Assembly: GCA_023653785.1 (NCBI GenBank)
Contig: JAMKCH010011886.1
Location: 1 to 64,000 of the forward strand
Source of the DNA: Ophioderma brevispina
Lineage: Eukaryota; Echinodermata; Ophiuroidea; Amphilepidida; Ophiodermatidae
Direction of reading: 5' to 3'
Length of the DNA: 64,000 bases
This document shows, piece after piece, positions 45,300 to 55,335 of this stretch; the stretch's first letter is position 1, and every line of letters begins with the position of its first letter. Under the pieces are notes generated by a model. It saw nothing but the letters and a program-made list of their open reading frames with translations, did not search any database and was not told the origin of the DNA. The position numbers and the translations under genes were made by a program.

Positions 45300-45899
45300 T
45301 TTTTTTTTTTTTTTTTTTTCGTTCTTTATTCCCATTCATCATGGTTACATTCCCAATTGGGCTAACTGCAAGATTAACAATCCATAATTCCAATAAGATA
45401 ATATTAGGATTACAAAATACTACGAAATTATACATAATATTTATTAGTTATATTTTTGTTATATTGTAAGTATATGTACTTACCAAATACCCTGACAAAG
45501 AAGCCATAGATGCCTAATGCATAGTCTCTGGAATGGTCTGGAACACACCTAAAACAAAATAACAATTCATTTTACCAATGATATCAAACTAACCTTACGT
45601 GTAAACATATATGTACCTATATATCAGAGGATAGATATGACCAATCTCGAGATTCATTTTATAATAATAATAATATTTATTTGAATTACTTGCAAAATAC
45701 AGAAACATAAATATGATAAATATATAATACATACAAATTGACAAAGCAAAAGCAAGTAATTCTGGATAAGAGAATGGGTTGTATAAAAACCCGATCACAA
45801 AGGTGCTCTCATATCCAAACTGGACATAAAAATTTACAAAAACACTACATTTTTAACAATATTTATTAAGTAAACTTATTTTTTTTTTTTTTTTTTTTT
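45299..45899. repeat. Segment bounded by two T runs, carrying an SLCO exon
   Basis: T21 at 45299-45319 and T21 at 45879-45899 enclose about 560 bases. The first 340 bases (CGTTCTTTATTCCCATTC onward) are a diverged copy of 56932-57260. The remainder holds an ATAATAATA microsatellite next to a LINE/SINE-like 3' tail (45661-45810). Confidence 0.88.
45484..45548 (-). CDS. SLCO: SLCO exon, ALG..R region, open copy
   Basis: A 65-base exon with acceptor TTTTGTTTTAG and donor TTTG/GTAAGT. With one leading base it reads CVPDHSRDYALGIYGFFVRV F and ends in a split glycine codon. OATPs carry C.P...R..ALG......R..G directly after helix 10. It cannot be a later exon of the 36.7-27.1 kb gene in this order, because it lies upstream of that gene's start. 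It may belong to a second SLCO gene, or be misplaced by assembly since it lies inside the T-run-bounded segment. Confidence 0.85.
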
Positions 45900-45992
45900 C
45901 AAAGGAGTGTGTAAAATAGTTTTTTACCAGTGTCAAACAAGTTGGATGATTACCGGAGCGTGGTTAATTGTTCTGAATTAGGTATACATATA
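45900..45992. repeat. Duplicated 93-bp block, copy 2
   Basis: See copy 1 at 45207-45299. Continuation into GCATTAGGTATATACATT suggests that this is the uninterrupted flank. Confidence 0.94.
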
Positions 45993-46017
45993 TTTGCATT
46001 AGGTATATACATTATAT

Positions 46018-46722
46018 TAGCCCCGGAGCTAGCAGACATTTGTAACACATCTCAAGTACAAAAGGTTTGAGTGATTAAATATGTAGATAGACTGACATAG
46101 ACCCCTGAAACATAAACGGTGCCTTAAGGAGAGGGGGGTCAAGACAAAATTTGTACAGGGGTCAAATTTTTAAATTGATCCAATCGTGCTGAAAAGTATA
46201 CCATGTTATTTGTTTAGCCACAAGGATTCAGGAAAGGTATAGTTTATAACTCTTAAACCTTACGTTGCGGACGGTAGTACAGACTAAAAACAGCAAAAAT
46301 CAATAAAAAAAGGTCAATTTCAGTTGCACAAGGGTCAAATGTTTAAGTTGCTCCGATTTGGATAAAAAATGGTGCAATTTATTGGTGGAGCTCATAGGAT
46401 CAAAATAAGGAATAGTTTTGAGTGTCTCAAATGCTTGATTAGGATCATAGGATCAAAATAAGGAATAGTTTTGAGTGTCTCAAATGCTTGATTAAGAAAG
46501 TAGGGGGAATCAAGTTCAAGCCCCATTGAATGCAATGGACGTTGACCTTCTGTTCCCCCTACATCGGTAACTAAGTATTTTAGACAGTCGAAACGATTCT
46601 TTATTTTAATCCTATGAACTCCATCAACAATTCGCACCATTTTGTCTAAATGGGAGCAACTTTAAACCCCTGTACAACTGAAATTGACCCTTTTTATTGA
46701 TTTTTGCTGTTACACGAAATTT
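46018..46722. mobile_element. Partial copy of the 31-kb foldback element
   Basis: Begins GCCCCGGAGCTAGCAGACAT and follows the left arm, centre (CAATGGACGTTGACC) and about half of the right arm of 31097-32060, then stops at TTTTTGCTGTT. A perfect 56-bp tandem duplication (46388-46499) interrupts it. Confidence 0.85.
46388..46499. repeat. Perfect tandem duplication, about 56 bp
   Basis: The unit from CATAGGATCAAAATAAGGAA to CAAATGCTTGATTA occurs twice in a row without visible changes, so it is recent or an assembly error. Confidence 0.9.
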
Positions 46723-46775
46723 CGTACGAATCTTTATTAGCATCACAGAGATAGTACATCAGGCCAGAAGGGTTT

Positions 46776-47490
46776 GATCAAACGAACGAGGTATCAATAT
46801 CTGAAAACGGGAAAATTCAGAGAAAATACAACTTTTGAAAATAAGAATGTCTGCCGGAGACCCGCTGTTGCGTGTGACCCCAGCAGAGGGGTAAAGTTAC
46901 TATGGGGGTCAAATGTTTGAACTGCTGTAAATCTAATGTAATATAGCTCAAATTATTCCTTAGGTAACCAGAAGTTAAGGTCAATTTGGCCACACGGGTG
47001 TGGTGCTTCCTTCCTAGGATATTTGGGAAAATATGGTATGGGTCATTTGTTTATTCAAGAAAGGTCAACGTTTGTAATACCCAGATTTCTTTGTAAAAAT
47101 GTTTTTCAAAAAACGTTTAATGATACTGATTCCAAATATGAAATGCTTTTGCACTTTCGGCATCATCTTCTTGTTATAATGGACATGATGGAAGGGGTAT
47201 AAAATTCCCTGTAGGACTCTAACTATGGGGATTGGGACATTACACCCCTACCTATTACTATTAAAGGGAACCAACCCTATGTAAAATAAAAAGGCATATG
47301 AATAATTTGAGCTATATTGTATTAGATTTAGAGCAGTCCAAACATTTGGCCCCCATAGTAACTGTACTCCTCTCCTGGGGCTACACGCAGCAGCGGGCCT
47401 CCGGCAGACATTTATATTTGCAAAAGTAACATTTTTCTCTGAATTTTCCCCTGTTCAGATATTGGTACCTAGTACCTCGTTCGTTTGATC
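46776..47490. mobile_element. Second foldback element, arms about 190 bp
   Basis: The left arm starts GATCAAACGAACGAGGTA and the right arm ends TACCTCGTTCGTTTGATC. Inner phrases pair too: TGTCTGCCGGAGACCCGCTG / GCGGGCCTCCGGCAGACA, and AATATAGCTCAAATTATTC / AATAATTTGAGCTATATT. About 330 bases separate the arms. It lies beside, or is inserted into, the partial foldback copy. Confidence 0.9.
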
Positions 47491-47859
47491 AGAACCTGTG
47501 CTGACGGTCTAAGATGCCAGTTTTCCTCAGTCATGGAAAGAATTTCTTCCCGTTGTTAGTCTAAATTTCTGCACTTTTGTTTTTAGTTTTCAGCTCAGTC
47601 GTATCATGTGAATCATTTCTATTCCAAAAGAGCTTCGTAGAAAACGGTATCCCTTGAATGGCGTCACCTTAATGTGTAAGTGATCGTTTGCAAATGTAGA
47701 GCTGCTATGTGATGATAAAGAACTACTTGCAAGCTTGCGTCGGGAATATAGCGTGATCTCGATGGAACAGCTGCGTGGCGTAAAATTTTATTACAGAGTT
47801 CTATGGACCTAGGAGGTTCAATCATATATGACTCTCTAGTTTTGACAACAGCCATTGTA

Positions 47860-49130
47860 TCATCACCCGATTTCATCGTGCACCTTTTTCTTCTTATCGA
47901 GTCTAAACACAGCAGTTCTCAAATATGTTCCAGCCAGAGAGTGAGTACAACGTCTTGCTGCTTCATCGAATTCGGCAAGGTCCTTGTCCAGGCGTTGCAC
48001 GGTTGCTCCAAAAGTTCCATTGTCTGTGGCGCTGTCCCACAACCACAAGCAGTATCCTGACCTTCTTCCAGGTAGCCCTATTCTTTGCAGGGAAATCTTA
48101 GATCGACCGATTCTGGTTCTCAATATGTTGAAACATCGCAATTAAGCCCATGACCAGTCAACTCCAGGTAAAAGATGCTCACCAGGCCGGTGCAATATCA
48201 ATATATAAGCTTATATATATGTTACTTGGTTCATAGCAAGTATATTTGCTTTCCACAAGGCGACTCTCTGAAACTCATTAGAGACCGCATCGAGGGATTG
48301 GACTTTGCTTAAGAAACAGGCTATGGATGGTGGTTAACAGCAGGTCTCTACACGGTCATAGGGTGCTTCACCTTAGATACTTGGCAGCTACGTTCTTGCA
48401 TGCTCGCTGTACTTCGACGGATGTCTGGTAGAGCAATTTCTGCTAGGATGTTTAAGTTCTCCTTTGGAGTTGGACGCTTCCTGGCATGGGTTGATCTTTC
48501 TCATACAGGGCAGGCATACTCTACACATGAGTAGCACAGGGCAAGTGCCATCGATCTTAGGGTATGTGTACGAACGTCGCATCTAGTGTAGTGTTGACTT
48601 TGATACGGATTGGTCGATGTTGAGTGGAACAAGATCCAGAACAATCTTGATATCTTGTAACAATTAGCTAGATCAGGATTGTAACCTCTCTTGGCGGCAG
48701 CTTAGGGTCGTGAAGGACGTAGATGTTGACTGTCTAACCATTCTTCGATAGCTTGTCCGTCTTTATTGGTTTCATTATAGCCCTATTGGGTACTGTGGCT
48801 GTTGAAATCACCAGTGAAGAAATGAGGTTTGGTGGAATTCCCGAGACGAGATTAAATTCAGGGTGCTTGATGTCTACTGACGGAGGTTTGTAGACTAATG
48901 TGACTATGATAGAGCTGAGCGCAATGGTGGTGAGGACTTCGATGTTGTTGTCTGGCGCCTGGTTTAACACTTTCATACTGTCAGTGCCAGGACCATTCCC
49001 AGTATGGTTGGACAATGATTGGCAGTTCCCGGGTAGGTTTCTTATAGGCATATGGCATCGCATTGGAGATTGTTACACATATCAGCAATGATGACACCTT
49101 TTGCATTAGAATATCCCTCCACATTCAATG
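47860..49130 (-). pseudogene. LINE fragment: endonuclease plus C-terminal tail, RT deleted
   Basis: Minus reading starts LNVEGYSNAKGVIIADMCNN with LQCDAICL-ET (endonuclease start), then NIEVLTTIALSSIIVTLVYK PPS, VLHDPKLPP, RGYNPDL and CRVCLPCMRKINPCQEA. Near 48140-47860 it reads LRCFNILRTRIGRSKISLQR, resembling the C-terminal RTG..R.. .L..WG block before a CxC zinc-like motif (decayed here). The RT core is absent, so this is an internally deleted copy. It differs in kind from the CR1-type copies. Confidence 0.75.
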
Positions 49131-50174
49131 AAGTTATAGTCTAGGCAGACCTTAGAAAAGGCCTGCGCTGGTCTCTTGTCATGATAGGGAAATAATTGAG
49201 AATTGCTCTTATGGGTGGTTGGTATTGTACAGATTAGTTTCACTTGCGAGCAGTTACTGGCAGGGTGACCACAGAACGGTTCTCAACTCCCTCCATGCTT
49301 TTAATAGGAATTTTCACTGGCGAATAGTTACTAGCAGGAGAGACCACGGTACTGTTCTCTACTTCCCTCCATGCTATAGACCAGTTAACTTAACATCCTA
49401 TGTCACTTCTTTTGTTGCCTGCGAATCTATTCCTGCGAATCGCTATGGCCCTTGGAATAAAAACTCTAACAGATACAACTGCCCAGTGTGTAACAGTCAG
49501 GCAGACCTATTTCAAGATACCAGGCCCTAACATGTTTACAAACATTGCTGTTTACTGGTCTATTTGGAAGCCCGTGGTCGCAACCTTTGTCTTGAGGTTC
49601 ACATGTACGCAGTTTGGACTAGCACCTCAATGACATGATATAACAATCACCGAAAAACGTAGGTGCACTAAGTGTGTACATATTAATTTCCCCTCGTTGG
49701 CTTTTATAATAAACGAATCTGGGAGTTTGCGTGGAAATTCTAAACATAAAAACAGTAAAGAATTTATATCAAATAATGTGAAACTGATGACTTCATTTAA
49801 ATAAGTTGGATTATTTTCCTTGTCACACTCATCTTTTTACAACAACGGAAATGAGTGCGAGACCCTAGACATTTGCGCTTTTATATCGCATCAACACAAA
49901 GTATAAAACCATAATAACCTTTCAACAAATATGTCACTAACTTCTTAGCGGTTTCCGACACTTGTGGATATGAATGATAAATCTCTTGTACATGATTATA
50001 TTTGCATAAAATTCCTTCCAATTACGGGGTTTGGCTGTTATGTTGGTGTGTACTTCAGTTGATTTTCAGTTGTTTGTTTGATTTGAACTTTCGCTATTGA
50101 AACTCCAGTAAAAACAGACACGCTACATACACAACAACAAACAGAATCGCCCAAGCGGTGGTCGAGAAGCAATT
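49131..50174. other. No gene recognised; a 60-bp imperfect direct repeat at about 49240-49375
   Basis: TCACTTGCGAGCAGTTACTG..CTCCCTCCATGC is followed by TCACTGGCGAATAGTTACTA..TTCCCTCCATGC. It may be part of the 5' region of the neighbouring LINE. Confidence 0.5.
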
Positions 50175-52188
50175 TTAAAGAGAACACTGGCACATTTGAA
50201 AATATAACGCACTCAGATTTTGTTCATGTTTGTAACTTTTGGTAATTAGCCCTATACCTGAAATGATTAAGAACCAAATCAGCCGCCCTTATGGTAAACA
50301 AAACGATTTTATAATAAAATGACTCCGACGACATTATTCACATACGACTGAAATGACGTTTAAAACACAACAAGAAAACATCAACACCGGTCCCGGCATG
50401 CGCCCTGTTGGACCGGTTTTAATATCAATGAGTACCATCTACAGGGTGAGTCAAAAAAGTACAACAACATGAGGGATTTTTTACTGGACAAAACCAATGA
50501 ATTTACCAAATTATTTCATGGTATAGGTCACCCTTTTAATCAGCTTTCAAAAGAATTTTAATTTTTTAAATCGCTCAAGACATTAAAGGCTACAGTTCTT
50601 TTTGTGAAGGTATCCATTTTCATTTACAGCCCCGAACAAATGATACCGATTGGACACTTGCAACTCATTACGAAACAGTTCAAAAAAAGTAAGTCCCCCC
50701 TGACAAATGTCCATTTTTCTGGACAAGGTAGGCTCCTTAACCTGTTACAAAAATGTAAAATGTACACGGAAATGTTACACAGTAATGGTCAAAAAAGTTT
50801 CGCAACAGCAGTAGTTGACCTTCTCTCTGAACCGACTTCATTCTTAAATTTTGATGCCAAATAAAAAATGGCACTTATTTGCATAGGGCTTTAACAGTCG
50901 AGAAAATCAAGTTTAAAGTTTTTTAAATATCTTCTTTCCCATTACTTTTACTTTAACTGAACATCCGATTCTCATAATTGGTACCACATGATAGCTTAGA
51001 GTTTTCTCTTTCTATTAGTGGATATCAAATTAGGTGCCGAACATCCCTTAATGACGTCACTATGACGTCAATATTGAGGAAAGTATTAAAAAAGTACTGC
51101 TATAGGGTGGAAAAATGCTATTTCGCAATATTTCCGACTTCAAAAATGTACGCACTAAAACTCTCTGAGTAAAAAAAGCTAGTCATATCCCATTAAAGAC
51201 AGCAAAAAACCGTGTAGAAAATCGGATATTCCAAACTTTTTGGTAAAAAACAACAACACATTTTCCCCCCTATTCTACACTGTGTACTTAATTTGAAATT
51301 GACAGTGATGCTGACATGTGAACTTTATAACGGTCAGCCGACGTAATTCTAGGCATGTTGGTACTCGTTTTGGTAGCAATAGAAGATAAGGAGTACCATA
51401 GCTATCCATTGGTACAAATCAAGTGTCTGTGTGTATTCCTTCCTCTTCGTTGTACTAGGCGTCTTGGTACTTCTCCGTTCGGGGATTTTCTCGATGGTTA
51501 AATCCTATGCACTAAATTGCCACTTTTTTAATTCGTAATCAAATTTAATAAATTACGCATGTTCAGTGAGATATTAACTATTGTGTGATATTTTTGCACA
51601 CAAATGTGTAACACTTGCAGTGAACATTTCACCTTTTTGTAACAGGTTAATGCGCCTAACTTTCAGAAAGTTTACCTTTGTCTGGGGGGGGGGACTTATT
51701 AATTTTGAACTGTTTTATATTGCGCGTGAAGCAATAGAGTAAAGGCGTTGATTTCTTTGTGCGTTATTCAACTGCTAAACAGATCACGTGTTGTTACAAT
51801 GAGAATTACTTAGATTCCAGAAAAATTAATGCTTTAATATGCTCAGTTATGTAAGCTTATGCATGTATTTTGAAGTTTTTTACATGGAATCAATGTGCCA
51901 ATTGTTGCTTCACGTCCAAAGATTGAGTTCATTAACAATACTTTGATATCTGTGGTCAATTTATGTTTTACCCAGGCTGTACAATATTGTCATGGGGAGG
52001 GAGGGAAAGCGGGGTTAAGAAATAATTTTGGTGCATCACTAACAAATTGATATTTGAGAATGGTGAGCCTATATGCATGATTCTAGCATATCTATGACAA
52101 GCGAACTCAATTCACTGCACGCGAGGATCAAAGTAAATGATACAAATATTAAAAAAATCAAAAAACTAAAAAATTAAAATATTATATA

Positions 52189-52300
52189 GAAGCTCGGAGA
52201 AACTGGCGAGCACAGAACTAAATAAAGAACGAACTATACACGGTCTCGAACCCGGACCTCCTGTTTTCTAGGCAAGTTATAATTACGGCCGCTTGAACTC
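52189..52300 (-). mobile_element. tRNA-derived SINE, minus copy of a head-to-head pair
   Basis: The reverse strand contains the B-box GGTTCGAGAC (52252-52243) after GGAGGTCCG, and a tail TTTATTTAGTTCTGTGCTCG shared with the plus copy. The head differs from that of the plus copy. Confidence 0.75.
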
Positions 52301-52357
52301 TGAATAAGACTGAAATGCATTAAGCGCGTCGTTCACTGTATCCACATTAACACAGTC

Positions 52358-52475
52358 CTCTGTGTGCCCTAGTGGTATTTCTCACGCCTACATAGCGAGA
52401 GGTCCGGGGTTCGAGACGTGATTTTTCGTCTTTATTTAGTTCTGTGCTCGCCATTTCTCCGAGCTTCTATTATTA
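52358..52475 (+). mobile_element. tRNA-derived SINE, plus copy of a head-to-head pair
   Basis: An A-box-like TAGTGGTATTTCT at about 52370 and B-box GGTTCGAGAC at 52408-52417 are spaced as in a tRNA promoter. The tail TTTATTTAGTTCTGTGCTCG then CCATTTCTCCGAGCTTCTAT ends in TTATTATTAC. It is not a functional tRNA: no acceptor stem pairing was found. Confidence 0.8.
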
Positions 52476-53146
52476 TTACAAATTGTTTGCAAAGGTGAAC
52501 CGGTGAAACTACTTCAATTTATTACTTTTCCTGATCTCTATTGGGGGACCCGGGGGGTCAAAGATTTGAATGGGGGATCTGAGCACTTACACTTCCCATC
52601 CCCTAACCCACTAGGTTCGCTACTGGTCTTATATCTGAACTTTATTCCACATGTCAATTAATCGGCGGATATGCTGGCAAAACCCCAAAGCTGACCGTAA
52701 AACCAAGATACTCTTCTTTGGGTTCACTATCATGAAACTTGTCGGTCTTTCACATCGGGTAAATTCACTTCCGCAACTGGTACCTTTGGAAACGCGTCAA
52801 CCTCTTTTAAAGCTTACATTTTTATGAGAGCTACCAAAACAGGGATTTAATACAAGGAGGAAAACAAAATAATAGCTTAGAGTTTCCAATAAAAATAGTT
52901 GAATTTTTGTTGTTCTTTTTTGACTCCCACGGTAGAAATTCATATTCGACAAACTCAAAATTAGCCTACAAATTATTATACCCTTGATGTCTTTACCTCT
53001 TATTAGTGGCAATATCTTTTTTGTATAATTTCTCTTTTATGTGTAAAATATCATCTATATTCACATTCTTCATGGCTTAGACTATCATTTGCGAGCCAAA
53101 TTGAAGAAATTTCATATTGGGGAACATGTGATCAGTGTCGCGTTAA

Positions 53147-53747
53147 ACGTCAGGACATTAAAACAGTAGTTCCAGGGCAGGTGTTAAACAAACTCCATAG
53201 TATAGCCCCTTTGAGTCATGGTAATGGCTTCTAATGGGAAAAGCGTGAAGTAAACACCGCTAGCAGTAAGCTAGCCAAGTAGACTCGGCTTCACTCCTTT
53301 TCATTCACACCCCGCGCGTCGAAAATTTTGCAGCACAACAATGCGTCTATTTAGGCGACGACACAAGGACCCTTGCATAATTGCACTAGAGGTATGACAA
53401 AATGTTTTGATGGTTTGCCAGCACTTTTGACCTGCTATTCCAAATCCTGATGATACAGCTTTGTCATCCCTGGCATTATTTTTTTGTGGGAGGGGGGTCA
53501 GAGGGGTAAATTTGTAAATATTTCAAACGGGATAAAATGTTTAGACATCCATCATGTTCATTTGCTTCTAAGGATTTTAAAAGTATGGTTTCGATAATTG
53601 CTTTAACACAGTAGCTTTCATGGCTTCAAGGTCATATTGGGGTTAAAATTGTGTGAAATTCCTCAAAATGCCCACAAAATTCTTCATACATTAAAATAGT
53701 AATTGCTAAATAAATGTATATAAGTTTGTTGCCATTTGAGGGCATAA
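53147..53747. other. No gene; weak similarity to the GGGGTCAAATTT foldback family
   Basis: Around 53495-53600, GGGGTAAATTTGTAAATATT, CATCATGTTCATTTGCTTCT and AAAAGTATGGTTTCGATAATTG echo the order of blocks at 31250-31350 and 46150-46250. It is too diverged to delimit. Confidence 0.4.
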
Positions 53748-53862
53748 TTAAAGGCGGATCAAAGATTTCTCGATGAGGGCGCAATCAATTTTCAAACAAA
53801 GCGTGTTGTGTCTATTACATTAAAAGTCAGCCATATACAAAAAATTTCTGAGTCAGCCTTAA
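53748..53862. mobile_element. TTAA-type MITE, family A, short inverted copy
   Basis: Starts TTAAAGGCGGATCAAAGATT and ends TTTCTGAGTCAGCCTTAA. In reverse orientation it matches both ends of 566-929 but lacks about 250 internal bases. Confidence 0.75.
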
Positions 53863-54553
53863 GGGTAATAAATATTGATGGGGCCTAGATACAGGGCCCT
53901 ATGGGGGATCAGCAAATTATGCCGTGCTTAAATATAGTGAGCTTAAGATTATGAAGTAGTAATGCATTTTCCTGTTGTAACATTCCATTCGACCAACTGG
54001 AAACCAATTTGAAACAAATAGATTTCAGATCATAAATTTACTCCATGATGACATTTTTCAAGAACAGGTTTTGGCCAGATTTCAAATACAAAAGGTTTTA
54101 GCAGATTTAGCAAAATATACTTTTTAAAACCTTAGAATCAGATGAATCGGTCTAGTACCTGTTATCCCAGTGAACACAAATTTTCCCCTGCTAATTTACC
54201 CCTTCCCTGTCTCAAAGCCATCAAAACATTTCGTGTTCGTCTCTTGTTCAATGGTCATGTGGACCTACTGTTGGACTAGACGTTCATGGTCTATATCAGT
54301 GATTTCTCGATTGTTTTCGCAAAGTATGAGCCGAAAACACGATGATCTATGTTGCGACATTGCGCGAGACACGATGAAATGGTTGTGTCTTGTGACCTGT
54401 GCATGGTAATTTGTAGCCTCTTACATTCAATGGGTTACAGAACGCAAAATGTGATTGAAAGTTGGCCACGTAAGTTGGCAAGTGTAGTGATATGAGACTT
54501 GAACAATTGGCCTATTCCTCACTTGGCACAACGCTCAACATTCGGTCAAGTGT

Positions 54554-54650
54554 GGGGCCATTCAGAAAGTCACACAAGTGACCCAAACTGTATTCGCCCC
54601 ATGACAAAATAACCAATTCGAGCAAAAGTGGAAACTTTTTATCTGGTTGG
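54554..54650. mobile_element. One-arm relative of the 9.6-kb foldback MITE
   Basis: GGGGCCATTCAGAAAGTCACACAAGTGACC-like sequence followed by CCCCATGACAAAATAACCAA and AAAAGTGG parallels arm 1 and part of the loop of 9573-9738. The second arm is absent. Confidence 0.65.
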
Positions 54651-55009
54651 TTTGGACTCAAGGTATTAATAATGTAAAAGGAATGACAGGTCGGTTACGT
54701 GCCAAAACAGCATTAGGTTGAAAGTAAAAAGTACGGTTTTAGGTCATAACATGACGAAGAATGTGCCCTAAAAAAAGTCATAAAATATAAGCGAACCAAA
54801 GAAAGAAAGAAAATATTGTATTCACCCAGGTTAATTTAAAAAAAACTTTTCCTGTTTCAGTAAATAAAGAGAAAAACAATGATATAGTTTGTCCAATATA
54901 TCTTTTTATTTTCTTAGTCGATACTGTACAAAATAAATTTTAAAACTGTTCGGGTGTACGACGGCTATTGTCACATTCTAAAAAGGGGTCATTAACGTGT
55001 GACGACAAA

Positions 55010-55335
55010 GCAAACCGGTGCTCAGGTTAGCCAATAGAATTAGGACCTTTAAGCAACGCGTTGCTTTAAAAAACAAGTTTTGTGACATACCTTATGATCT
55101 TTGGGCTTGCTGAAAGCAACGCTTTATTTTTCCACTTTTCTGATTGGTTAGCAAAAAGAACGCGTTGCTTTTGACCAGATGCGTTCAGACCAATACGTTA
55201 TGACCCATTTGGCCTGCGTGCCGAAACCAAGCGTTGTGGACAATACGTAATGACCCTCTTGGCTTGCTTGCTGAAAGTAACCCGTGGCTAATGTAGCCAA
55301 TAGAATTAGACCTTCCACAAAAAGCAACGGTGCCT
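55010..55335. repeat. Clustered short repeats (TAGCCAATAGAATTAG; AGCAACGCGTTGC)
   Basis: TAGCCAATAGAATTAGGACC occurs near 55029 and again, minus one base, near 55294. AAGCAACGCGTTGCTT is a perfect palindrome, and variants (AAAGCAACGCTT, GAACGCGTTGCTTTTG, AAAGCAACGG) recur through the segment, as do TACGT(T/A)ATGACCC and TGGC(C/T)TGC. No gene. Confidence 0.7.

Larger units (their letters stand above)
50442..52932. mobile_element. TA-flanked DNA transposon nested in the MITE (about 2.5 kb)
   Basis: The left terminus CAGGGTGAGTCAAAAAAGTA and the reverse complement of the right terminus, CCGTGGGAGTCAAAAAAGAA, continue as CAACAACA/CAACAAAA, and TA stands on each outer side. TA duplication with CAGGGTG-like ends fits Tc1/mariner-type elements. 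No transposase frame was found inside, so it is non-autonomous or has lost its gene. It contains a SINE pair (52189-52470). Confidence 0.72.
50175..53146. mobile_element. TTAA-type MITE, family C, split by a nested insertion
   Basis: The left part 50175-50440 begins TTAAAGAGAACACTGGCACA and follows the 2168-2696 copy (ATTAGCCCTATACCTGAAA, AACGATTTTATAATAAAAT, GTTTTAATATCAATGAGTAC). The right part resumes at 52933 and ends GACTATCATTTGCGAGCC .. CAGTGTCGCGTTAA. The two parts join where the full copies are continuous. Confidence 0.82.

Noticed and set aside
52358..52420. Functional tRNA gene
   Set aside because: A- and B-box-like motifs exist but no acceptor stem or clear anticodon arm; the shared tail shows it is a SINE.
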